Assembly: GCA_050180235.1 (NCBI GenBank)
Contig: JBFXEJ010000044.1
Location: 1 to 44,710 of the forward strand
Direction of reading: 5' to 3'
Source of the DNA: JAABRU01 sp050180235
GTDB lineage: Bacteria; Desulfobacterota; Desulfobacteria; Desulfobacterales; Desulfococcaceae
DNA length: 44,710 bases
The notes beneath the pieces were generated by a model that saw nothing but the letters and a program-made list of their open reading frames with translations, made no database searches and was not told the origin of the DNA. The position numbers were made by a program, and so were the translations under genes. Positions 9,441 to 17,009 of the stretch are shown one piece after another; positions within the stretch are counted from its first letter, which is position 1; each line of letters opens with the position of its first letter.

Positions 9441-10518
9441 CAGAAAAGCCTTTGGCAGAAAGAAGAGCTGCTGCTTCCCTTCCGGTTTCTGCATCAATGG
9501 GATCGCTGAGAATATGCAGGGGCGGACGGAGTGTGTGATAATTGTACAGATAGTATTTTTCCCCAATATCCAGCCGGCTGAAGATATGGCGGCTGTCCAT
9601 CTCCCAGGGACTCAGGGTGATATGCCGCAGTTCCAGCCCCGCGCTGTTCTGGACAATGCGCAGTCCCAGATCCACAGCCTCGCCCACAGCGAGCAGGGTT
9701 CCATGCAGATTTTCCCCAAAAGGAATGCGGATGTCAGATTTTTCTTTCAGAGCCGGCCTGTGTTCGGGAAAATTCCAGTGAGTTTCATCATGCTGTGCCG
9801 ATATATCCGGAATTTCCGTGACAGAATCGCATTCCTGCATCCGGCTGTCCGGGTGCAGAACAGTTGCTTCTGTATTTCCCCGGTGTGCCGGGTCTGCCAG
9901 CGTATGGATTGAAAATTTTATCCCCTCTTTCCAAAGGATTGTCTGAAAATGTTTCCGGCCTGCGGCATTCCGGTTATCGCTGAAGGCCAGAAAACGGACC
10001 TGCCGCAGATGCAGATGTCTGCACAGGCTCAGAGAAAGCCGGAGCAGTGTGCAGCCTGTGGTGATTTCATCCTCCACAAACCAGAGTTCGGTTGGGCGGC
10101 CTTCGGGCAGGGGAAGCACATGATCAGGCCCGTGGGAGTGACTTTCGGTAAAACGTATTCCGGAAGCGGGTCTCCGGGTGGAGCATATCCATCCGGCTGC
10201 AAAGGATTTTTCCCGCAGCAACTGATGAAAAAGCCCGGATGGAATGATACCTGACTCAGCCAGCCCGATAACCAGGGGATAAGCGGAAACACCCTGGTTT
10301 TTCAGTATCCGCAGAAGAAGACTGTCAAGATACTGTTTCCACCGGAAAAGACATGATTGTCCGGTGGAACGGATCTTGCCCAGGCAGGAAAAAGAGACAG
10401 CTTCCCGGCGCAGTGCATTGTTCTCCCGTTTGAGAAAATACATATCCTTTTCCGGACAGAAAGTTTCCGGGCTGCCATTTTTCTGCTGCCCCATCTGCCG
10501 AAACATCACTGACTTCAT
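9412..10518 (-). CDS. Ter-type phosphoribosyltransferase with TRSP-like C-terminus
   Basis: The PRPP-binding loop is clear as WFVEDEITTGCT (about residues 146-157 of 368), preceded by an AESGIIPSGL segment typical of phosphoribosyltransferase folds. The C-terminal third (VGEAVDLGLRIVQNSAG, then YNYHTLRPPLHIL) matches the layout of the PRTase_2 plus TRSP proteins of tellurite-resistance-associated biosynthetic clusters, thought to make a nucleoside-like metabolite. The literal TRSP tetrad reads TLRP here. The open frame extends to 10689, but that part overlaps the upstream gene, so ATG 10518 is used; no strong ribosome site is visible. The usual Ter partners (HAD, Pelota-like, ATP-grasp, TerD) are not adjacent. 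Confidence 0.72.
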   Translation of the reverse strand: MKSVMFRQMGQQKNGSPETFCPEKDMYFLKRENNALRREAVSFSCLGKIRSTGQSCLFRWKQYLDSLLLRILKNQGVSAYPLVIGLAESGIIPSGLFHQLLREKSFAAGWICSTRRPASGIRFTESHSHGPDHVLPLPEGRPTELWFVEDEITTGCTLLRLSLSLCRHLHLRQVRFLAFSDNRNAAGRKHFQTILWKEGIKFSIHTLADPAHRGNTEATVLHPDSRMQECDSVTEIPDISAQHDETHWNFPEHRPALKEKSDIRIPFGENLHGTLLAVGEAVDLGLRIVQNSAGLELRHITLSPWEMDSRHIFSRLDIGEKYYLYNYHTLRPPLHILSDPIDAETGREAAALLSAKGFSVRHLDMGQI

Positions 10519-10564
10519 GAATTGCCGATGCTGAAAAATTGCTGCATTCCCCCTTCCCTGTCTG

Positions 10565-12199
10565 TCAGTCTGTCCTGTCTTCCCGTGTTTCCACCTCTTT
10601 TTCCATTTCCATGCGCAGATCACGGACTTTTCCAATCTTTTCTGTGATATCCCCATCCTTTTCCGGAAATTCCTCATATATCTGCTCAATGCGGCTGAGA
10701 TTGGCGATGATTTCCCTCATTACCGGAAGGATTTCCTCTGCCACATTCTGTCCCCCATCCTCTTTTGTCCGGAGTTCTTTGTACTGATCATAATTTTTCT
10801 TCAGCACCTCACGCATGGTCTCCAGTTCCTTTTTCTGCAAATGGTGTTCCGTATCAGTCCGCAGTTGACGGATTTCCGTGATTTCTGTTTCCGGAACCGG
10901 AATTTTTTTGGTAAAGGCAGCGTATCTGCCAATTTTCAGATACTGATCAAACCAGGATACTGCCTGATCATGGTGTTCTTTTTCAAATGCGGACATGCCA
11001 TTTGCACGGCAGGTTTTCATCATTTCCCGGATTTTTTTCAAAGCAGTCCCATTCTCCGGATCCAGACGCAGAACCTGCTGATAAATATACAGACCGTTTT
11101 TCTCCCCGTCTCCGGCCAACTGTCCTATGCGCACATATTCCGCTCCCTGTTTCAGAAGAGTTTCAGTTTCCCGTGAACGGTCAGGACTGCCGGGGCTGCT
11201 TTCTTTTTCGCGTTTGCCGAAATGCTCTGAAATATACTGCTCAACCGGACGGTAATGCTCCTGATATCTGGCGGCCTTTGCCTTATTCCGATTCTGACGG
11301 GCCCTGTCTGTCTGTTCTTTGTAAAACCGGGCAATTTCCAGAATCCGTTTTTTGGCATGTTCATGGGTGGGATTTTTTTCCAGGGCAGCTTTGTACAGCG
11401 AAAAAGCATTTTTGTTCTTTGGTGTGGTATACCGCTGCGCTATGAAATGGGAATCCCCCTCTTTGGCGAGCTGATCGGCCTTACGGATACGGTTTTCAAT
11501 GTCCTTTACCTGTTTTTTCAGGGAATCCCTTTCACGCCCCCAGTTCCGGTCTTTCATGCTTTCCACAGCAAAATCAAGCAGTTTCAGAGAGTTCATGCGG
11601 TATGAAAAAGAGCGTTCGAGATTTTTGTCTTCGTTCTCGGCTCCCAGTTTTCGGTAAATTTCAATCATTTCATAAATTTTTTCCCGTGCATGGGAATTTT
11701 TCGGTTCTGCTGCGAGTACGGATTTGTACATCTCAAATGCGTTTTCGTGTTCCGGAGCCATATACCTCTGGACACGGAAATATTTGTCACCCGCGCTGAG
11801 AAGTTCATGGATCGGCTGATCCTTCCTTTTACTGCCTTTGGGATCAGAAGTTTTTCCCGTTGCATCATCAGGCAGGAACTGGAATTTCACTTCCGCTGTT
11901 TTGCCTGATCTGAGTTTGACTGTCTTTTTCTTTTCCGGATGATTTTTGGCACGGACACGTATCCTCACCTCACCGGCCGGTATATGATCCCGCACCAGTG
12001 GCCGCCCAGGATGGGCCAGCCCTTCTGCTTCTCCGTTGATAAAAACCTTAACTTTCGGAATATCTGTGACAACCCGGATGGTTCCCTCAGACACACGCAC
12101 CTTTTTTTTCTGTTTTGCCTCGGCTGCCGGAAGCACAAGAAAAATCAGCAAAAGGCACAGAAAAGGCATTTTCTTTAAAATAACAAGAATTTCTGACAT
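10565..12199 (-). CDS. secreted PEGA-domain protein with TPR-like repeats
   Basis: The protein starts with a signal peptide (KKMPFLCLLLIFLVLPAAEA). A PEGA-like beta domain follows (VVTDIPKVKVFINGEAEG ... IPAGEVRIRVRAKNHPEKKK). Then come at least three spaced repeats in which a Y-rich helix (AGDKYFRVQRY, EGDSHFIAQRY, QGAEYVRIGQL) leads to NAFxxYK(S/A)xLxxxP, a TPR-like pattern. The C-terminus is a long charged coiled coil. PEGA domains occur in envelope proteins, often near kinases. It is probably an exported scaffold; its function is unknown. ATG 12199 has AGGGGGAA directly upstream, preferred over the frame's earlier ATG at 12229, which would overlap the next gene further. The start region overlaps no other coding sequence. 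Confidence 0.7.
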   Translation of the reverse strand: MSEILVILKKMPFLCLLLIFLVLPAAEAKQKKKVRVSEGTIRVVTDIPKVKVFINGEAEGLAHPGRPLVRDHIPAGEVRIRVRAKNHPEKKKTVKLRSGKTAEVKFQFLPDDATGKTSDPKGSKRKDQPIHELLSAGDKYFRVQRYMAPEHENAFEMYKSVLAAEPKNSHAREKIYEMIEIYRKLGAENEDKNLERSFSYRMNSLKLLDFAVESMKDRNWGRERDSLKKQVKDIENRIRKADQLAKEGDSHFIAQRYTTPKNKNAFSLYKAALEKNPTHEHAKKRILEIARFYKEQTDRARQNRNKAKAARYQEHYRPVEQYISEHFGKREKESSPGSPDRSRETETLLKQGAEYVRIGQLAGDGEKNGLYIYQQVLRLDPENGTALKKIREMMKTCRANGMSAFEKEHHDQAVSWFDQYLKIGRYAAFTKKIPVPETEITEIRQLRTDTEHHLQKKELETMREVLKKNYDQYKELRTKEDGGQNVAEEILPVMREIIANLSRIEQIYEEFPEKDGDITEKIGKVRDLRMEMEKEVETREDRTD

Positions 12200-12219
12200 A
12201 TTTCCCCCTGTGTCAAAAT

Positions 12220-13200
12220 TTATGCACATACCCCTGTTTTTACTATGGCATCAAGCACGGTTTCATGAAGGATTCCGTTGCTGACAAAAATTCCGGTATT
12301 TCCGGCCAATGTTCTGCCTAGTGAAAAATCCAGGGGCCGGCCGGAAAAATCTGTAACCCTGCCTCCGGCCTCTTCCACAATCAGCGCACCTGCAGCATGA
12401 TCCCATATCTTTTCCCGGTAATCCTTTTTCCGGGGAAGCCGGAGATAAACCGAAGCCTTTCCGCAGGCCACAGCCGCATATTTGGCCTGACTGTCCATAC
12501 GGAAGGGCGGTGTTTTGAATCCTGCCATTTCGCATATCCGGCGGTGAATATCATGATCCGCGTGCGCACTTTCCACAGATTCGCAGAAACATGCTTTTTC
12601 AGCAGGAAATTTGTCTGCGGAAACAGACTGTTCTGCTTCTCCTTTCAGAGAAAGGGCAAACGCACCTTTGCCCCGGACTGCGTAAAAAATTCTGCCTTTT
12701 CCCCTTTCACTGACCGGAAATTCCGGACATCCCAGCACGGCAAGAACCGGTCTGCCTTTTTCCACCAAAGCCAGGGCCACAGCATACTGATCCCCGCGCA
12801 GAAATCCTTTGGTTCCGTCAATGGGATCAACAGTCCAGTATCGCTGGGAAAAAACAGAAATATCCGGATTTCCTGCCCCAAGATCAATGGCCTGCATGAG
12901 CTGCTCAGAAGAAAGCAAAGGAATCTGACGATTGATCAGGTGGAGCACTTTCCCGCGCAGAACATCATTTTCCCTGAGCAGGGATGAATCCTCCTCTCCG
13001 ACAATGACATCATCCGGGAAAAAATCTGAAAGATGCAGGCAGATCAGTGCCTGAGATGCAAAATCCGCAATGGTGACAGGTGAACGGTCATTTTTCGCGG
13101 CTGTTTCACCGCTGACCAGTGATCTCCGGGCATCCATGCAGATTTCACATGCTTTTTTCACAGCCTTCAGTGCAGTTTCCAGTTCTTTTTCATATGACAT
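12220..13200 (-). CDS. 3'(2'),5'-bisphosphate nucleotidase-like (HAL2/CysQ, inositol monophosphatase superfamily)
   Basis: This is a metal-dependent phosphatase that probably removes the 3'-phosphate from PAP, the by-product of PAPS-using reactions. Superfamily motifs are all visible: SPVTIADFASQ near residue 60, GEED near 90, the catalytic WTVDPIDGTKGFLRG near 140, and WDHAAGALIVEEAGG near 270. The 326-residue length and the GTKGFLRGDQYAVALALVE form favour HAL2-type enzymes over true inositol monophosphatases. AAAGGAGA lies eight bases before the ATG. It is the first gene of a minus-strand group of three, ending 20 bases before the PEGA gene start. Confidence 0.85.
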   Translation of the reverse strand: MSYEKELETALKAVKKACEICMDARRSLVSGETAAKNDRSPVTIADFASQALICLHLSDFFPDDVIVGEEDSSLLRENDVLRGKVLHLINRQIPLLSSEQLMQAIDLGAGNPDISVFSQRYWTVDPIDGTKGFLRGDQYAVALALVEKGRPVLAVLGCPEFPVSERGKGRIFYAVRGKGAFALSLKGEAEQSVSADKFPAEKACFCESVESAHADHDIHRRICEMAGFKTPPFRMDSQAKYAAVACGKASVYLRLPRKKDYREKIWDHAAGALIVEEAGGRVTDFSGRPLDFSLGRTLAGNTGIFVSNGILHETVLDAIVKTGVCA

Positions 13201-13900
13201 ATTTTATATCTCCTTTTATTTTAAGGATTTATGCAGTTTAAATCCGTAATCAGAGCCGGAAGCCTGAGCGACCGGATTTCCAATGCAGTACATAAGCAAT
13301 TCAGGGAACAGAATTTTAAAAGAGAACATACTGTTTTTTCATAAAAATTATCTGTTCTTACCCAAAGAACAGCTATCACAGATAAACCCCGATCAGATGT
13401 TTTATATCAGGATTTCAGAGAATTTTAAAGGTTTTTCTTCAAACAGGAAAGCCCGGATTTATGCACCGGCTGAATGAAAAAATTCCTGTATATTTCAACA
13501 CAATGATTTTTATAGAAAAATATGCTGTTTAAAATGTATAGTCCTGAAAATGCACACCTGCTTATTTATTTTTTTCCTGTCTTTCTGATTTATGAAATTA
13601 CTTCTGTTATTGCTTTTGTAACGGCTTTTTTCTTATGCTTGACTTGAGGTATGAGGCAGCCTATAATCCTGCCTGCAAATTATGAAACAGGCCCGCTGAT
13701 TTATGAAAAGGCATGCGGCAAAAAATTCATAAGTATCCAACTGAAAGTTTTTAGGTATAACAAACCTGATTTTTTAGAAAAAATTCGGTTTTTCTGAAAA
13801 CTTTATACCCGAAAATTTATGGTGACTTACTTACAGTTCATAAAGACATTATCGGGAAAAAAAGAGGCAGTTCACAGCAGACAGGACGATTAATCATATA
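13201..13900. other. 700-base AT-rich intergenic region
   Basis: No convincing gene is present. A 64-codon open frame at 13283-13477 has no ribosome site and no recognisable content. Near the end, GGTATAA (13753-13759) and TTATACC (13803-13809) flank an imperfect hairpin built from TTTTTTAGAAAAA and TTTTTCTGAAAA. The divergent promoters of the phosphatase and DpdA-like genes must lie here. Confidence 0.5.
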
Positions 13901-16090
13901 ATGCAAATTCTTATTCTCACCTCCTGCACAGGAGAAAAAGCACATGCGCCTGAAAACCGCCTTATCCAAGAGGATTTTCAGCAGATGGGATCACCGTATT
14001 TTGAAAAAAGGGAAAAAGAACTTTCCGCTTTCACACTGCCTGCCGGAGAAATGTACACAGGCATGCAGCATGTCCTGCTGAAAAAAGGGCTTGATCTGCT
14101 TAGAAATTCCTGTCCGGACATTCAGTTTGACATGAAAATTGTTTCTGCCGGATACGGTCTGCTGGATGAACATACCCCGATTGTTCCCTATGAAATGACT
14201 TTTTCCGGCATGAAGGCAAAGGATCTGCGCAAATGGTCGGATTTTCTGGCTCTTCCTGCCAAAATCCCTGCCGCACTTTCCGGATATGATGCGGTTGTTT
14301 TTCTTTTGGGAAAAGAATATCTCAGGTCGCTTGATCTGTCAAAAAATTCTGATATTCCGGCAAACTGCATATTTATCTGCGGCAAATGCGGACAGCGTCA
14401 TCTTCCGGAAGGGCCGCGTGTGCATTCCCTCACTTTGGATAACAAAGATGCCCGGCGACTGGGAGCCCCTCTGGTTTCCCTCAAAGGCAGAGTGATGGAA
14501 ATTCTTGGAGAACACGCGCAGACACGGGGACAGGATTTTGTCAGAGAACTGTTTCAGTTTCCGGATCGGCTGTTTGAATTCATTGGGAATTATGAAAAAA
14601 ACAGTGATACTCGTTCCGCTCCAAATCAGGAAAAATCCTCTGCAAAGGAAAAAAGCAATGATGCTCTGCTTATTGCGGATTATGATTCCCGCGTTATCAC
14701 TCTTCCGGAATCATGGAAAAACAGTCCTCACCGGAAGAAAATGCGCTATTTCATTCCGGAATGGGATGATCTGGTCAATCCCAAATATGATTTTCTGCAT
14801 GACAGCCATCCGGATGGAACAGGAGACGCGTATGAACATGCCCATTATGCACACCAGATTTATGACAGTCCGCCCTATGACGGCATTCTCATCTCCAAAA
14901 TCATTGTGGAGGCAAAGAAAAACAAAAAAGCCATTCTGGAAAAACTCGGAGTTCACCGCTATCTGCGGGTTCCACGGGAATTTCCCATCATGGGGGACTG
15001 CGGCGCGTTCGGTTATATCACGGAAACAGAACCGCCCTATGAAACCGGAGAAATTCTGAACTATTACCAAAGCCTGGATTTTGATTACGGAGTCAGCATT
15101 GATCATCTGATTGTCAACGCTGTCATAAAAAAAGACGCGTATTATCTGATTGGCCCGGACGGTGAAAAAAAGGAAATCAGCGCAGAAGAATATGAAAAAC
15201 GCTGCAAAATCGGCAATGCCTGTGATGCAGATTCTCCCAAATCCCAGAAGAACCTGTTTGACAATGCGCCCCGTGTATGGAAAACCCAAATCACTGATGA
15301 TGCTGAAAAAATCCGAAGATATGAAATTACAGTGAGCAATGCCAAATCATTTATGGAAATGCACAGAAAACAGGCATACAGTTTTACTCCCATTGGTGCG
15401 GCTCAGGGATGGTCTCCGGAAAGTTATGCTGATGCTGTGAAAGAATACCAGAAAATGGGATATGATTACATTGCTCTGGGTGGATTGGTGCGGAGCAAAA
15501 ATCCGGAAATTCTGGAAGTGCTGGAAGCCGTGAACCATGTTCTCAAACCCGGCACAAATCTGCATCTTTTTGGTGTGGCCCGTCCCGAAGCACTCAAAGA
15601 AATGAACCGGTTGGGAATCACCAGCGTGGACAGTGCCTCTTTTCTGCGCCGTGCCTGGCTGGGCGCGAATTCCAATTATTTTGCCTCCGGACATAAATAC
15701 GCGGCCATCCGCATTCCCCAGCCGGAAAAAAGCCCCAAGGCAAAGAAAATCGTGAGGGACGGAAAAGCCTCTTTGGAGGAAATTCAGGCATTGGAGAAGA
15801 AATGCCTGGAACTGGTGCGGGCATATGACCGGTATGAGGCAGATTTGGAAACCGTGTTTGAAGCAGTTATGACCTATGACGGACTCATTGAAGGCAGACG
15901 GGTCGGTCATGATCGCATGATCCGCAAAACATTGGAAGATCGTCCCTGGAAAAAATGCAGTTGCCGGATTTGCAGGGAAATCGGCGCAGAAGTCATCATT
16001 TTCCGGGGCAACAACCGGAACCGGAGGAGGGGATTTCACAATACGCATTTTTTTTATGAGCATTTCTGCAAACTGTTCGGGGAAGAATAA
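13901..16090 (+). CDS. DpdA/TGT-like 7-deazaguanine transglycosylase with DUF6884-like N-domain
   Basis: Two domains are visible. Residues 1-230 begin ILILTSCTGEKAHAPENRL and include AGEMYTGMQH and VSAGYGLLDEHTPIVPYE, the DUF6884-type pattern. Residues 270-729 form a tRNA-guanine-transglycosylase-like barrel. The general-base Asp is D366 in MGDCGAFGY, equivalent to TGT DSGGFQ. The substrate loop is GGLVRSKNP. The nucleophile is D577 in GITSVDSASFLRRAW. A zinc site C686-x-C688-x2-C691 with H713 completes the fold. All catalytic parts look intact. DpdA enzymes insert preQ0 into DNA; archaeal-type TGTs act on tRNA. This sequence resembles DpdA more, but the substrate cannot be decided here. No preQ0 or other Dpd genes are adjacent. 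Confidence 0.75.
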   Translation: MQILILTSCTGEKAHAPENRLIQEDFQQMGSPYFEKREKELSAFTLPAGEMYTGMQHVLLKKGLDLLRNSCPDIQFDMKIVSAGYGLLDEHTPIVPYEMTFSGMKAKDLRKWSDFLALPAKIPAALSGYDAVVFLLGKEYLRSLDLSKNSDIPANCIFICGKCGQRHLPEGPRVHSLTLDNKDARRLGAPLVSLKGRVMEILGEHAQTRGQDFVRELFQFPDRLFEFIGNYEKNSDTRSAPNQEKSSAKEKSNDALLIADYDSRVITLPESWKNSPHRKKMRYFIPEWDDLVNPKYDFLHDSHPDGTGDAYEHAHYAHQIYDSPPYDGILISKIIVEAKKNKKAILEKLGVHRYLRVPREFPIMGDCGAFGYITETEPPYETGEILNYYQSLDFDYGVSIDHLIVNAVIKKDAYYLIGPDGEKKEISAEEYEKRCKIGNACDADSPKSQKNLFDNAPRVWKTQITDDAEKIRRYEITVSNAKSFMEMHRKQAYSFTPIGAAQGWSPESYADAVKEYQKMGYDYIALGGLVRSKNPEILEVLEAVNHVLKPGTNLHLFGVARPEALKEMNRLGITSVDSASFLRRAWLGANSNYFASGHKYAAIRIPQPEKSPKAKKIVRDGKASLEEIQALEKKCLELVRAYDRYEADLETVFEAVMTYDGLIEGRRVGHDRMIRKTLEDRPWKKCSCRICREIGAEVIIFRGNNRNRRRGFHNTHFFYEHFCKLFGEE

Positions 16091-16130
16091 AATTCTCTCA
16101 TACCTGTTTGCCATTGACCTGATACAATCT

Positions 16131-16186
16131 GCACTCCTCCGGGTTTGCATTCCGTATTGTATAAAACCAATGGAGAATCGGTATTA
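16131..16186. repeat. solo IS630-type end, copy 1
   Basis: GCACTCCTCCGG (16131-16142) is followed by CCAATGGAGAATCGGTATTA (16168-16187). The same two blocks occur at 31308-31352. The second block equals the right inverted repeat of the IS630-type element at the window's end, so this is probably a remnant end; no left partner was found nearby. Confidence 0.55.
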
Positions 16187-16280
16187 TGTTTTGTGCATTC
16201 GTGCAGATTCGTGTCATTCGTGGCTGATTTAAATCATATTAAATTAATTTCGGAGTCCTAAAGTTCCACCGAAATGTTTT

Positions 16281-16407
16281 ATACCAATTCGCTATTGAAT
16301 TTATATAATAAGGTTAGTTGTTTCCTCTGTGTTCTCTGTGGTTTTTTCTCTCTGTGTTCTCTGTGGGAAACCGAATCATAAGTATACTTTCAATGGCGAA
16401 CCGGTAT
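16281..16407. mobile_element. 127-bp MITE with IS630-like inverted ends
   Basis: The left end ATACCAATTCGCTATTGAA and the right end, read inverted as ATACCGGTTCGCCATTGAA, match at 20 of 25 positions. Both resemble the ends of the IS630-type element at 43.4-44.6 kb. The inside has no gene, only a doubled CTCTGTGTTCTCTGTGG motif that also occurs, inverted, at 19.99-20.15 kb. It lies just upstream of the following small gene and may affect its promoter. Confidence 0.75.
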
Positions 16408-16445
16408 TAATCCTTTTTTTTGAACCGGTGATGAAGGAGAATTCA

Positions 16446-16814
16446 ATGCCCGTGAAACGGAAAAAAAACACAAGTTTCAATATAATGGTCAGGAAATTTA
16501 TGCGGGATCATAATATTCCCACCAAAAAGGATGTGGAAAAACTTACGGCCCGGCTGGAACGTCTGGAAAAAGTGCTTCTCAGCATTGCGGAAGAGAACCA
16601 GTCAAAGAAGAAAACAGGTGACAGCCACAGCGGAGCCGCTGCTGAAGCGGTTATGGAGATTATCCGGGAATATGAAAACGGAGTGGGTTTTGCTGAAATT
16701 CTGCAAAGAAGCGGATTTGAGCAAAAGAAACTGAGGAATCTGATTTTCCGTCTCAAGAAAACCGGAAAAATTGAATGCCCGGCACGGGGAATTTATGCAG
16801 TGAAGGGCAAATAG
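16446..16814 (+). CDS. small coiled-coil / winged-helix-like protein
   Basis: This is a 122-residue basic protein of unknown function. The N-terminus is KR-rich. A helix (KKDVEKLTARLERLEKVLLSIAEE) is predicted to be a coiled coil. The C-terminal half (AAAEAVMEIIREYENGVGF, EILQRSGFEQKKLRNLIFRL, KKTGKIECPARGIYAV) has the shape of a winged helix. A DNA-binding regulator or nucleoid-type protein is possible. GAAGGAG lies six bases before the chosen ATG; the frame is open to 16329, but that part is inside the MITE and is not used. No obvious operon partner. Confidence 0.6.
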   Translation: MPVKRKKNTSFNIMVRKFMRDHNIPTKKDVEKLTARLERLEKVLLSIAEENQSKKKTGDSHSGAAAEAVMEIIREYENGVGFAEILQRSGFEQKKLRNLIFRLKKTGKIECPARGIYAVKGK

Positions 16815-17009
16815 CAGTGAATTGTCAAATTATTTTTCTGCCGCAAAGACACAACTCCACAAAAATACACAAAAAAATCTTGGTGAAACTTCGTGCCGTT
16901 GTGTCTTCGTGGCAGACTTAATGTTTGCAGCAGAGACATAAAGCCGCAAATATAAACGGGAAAAATTTTCTTTTGACAGATTTTTTCTATTTTTTTAAAA
17001 GGATACATA

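Noticed and set aside
10519..10689. 57-codon N-terminal extension of the phosphoribosyltransferase
   Set aside because: It overlaps the 3' end of the PEGA/TPR gene and is very basic with no family match.
13283..13477. 64-codon open frame in the 13.2-13.9 kb gap
   Set aside because: No ribosome site, no recognisable motif and strongly AT-driven composition.
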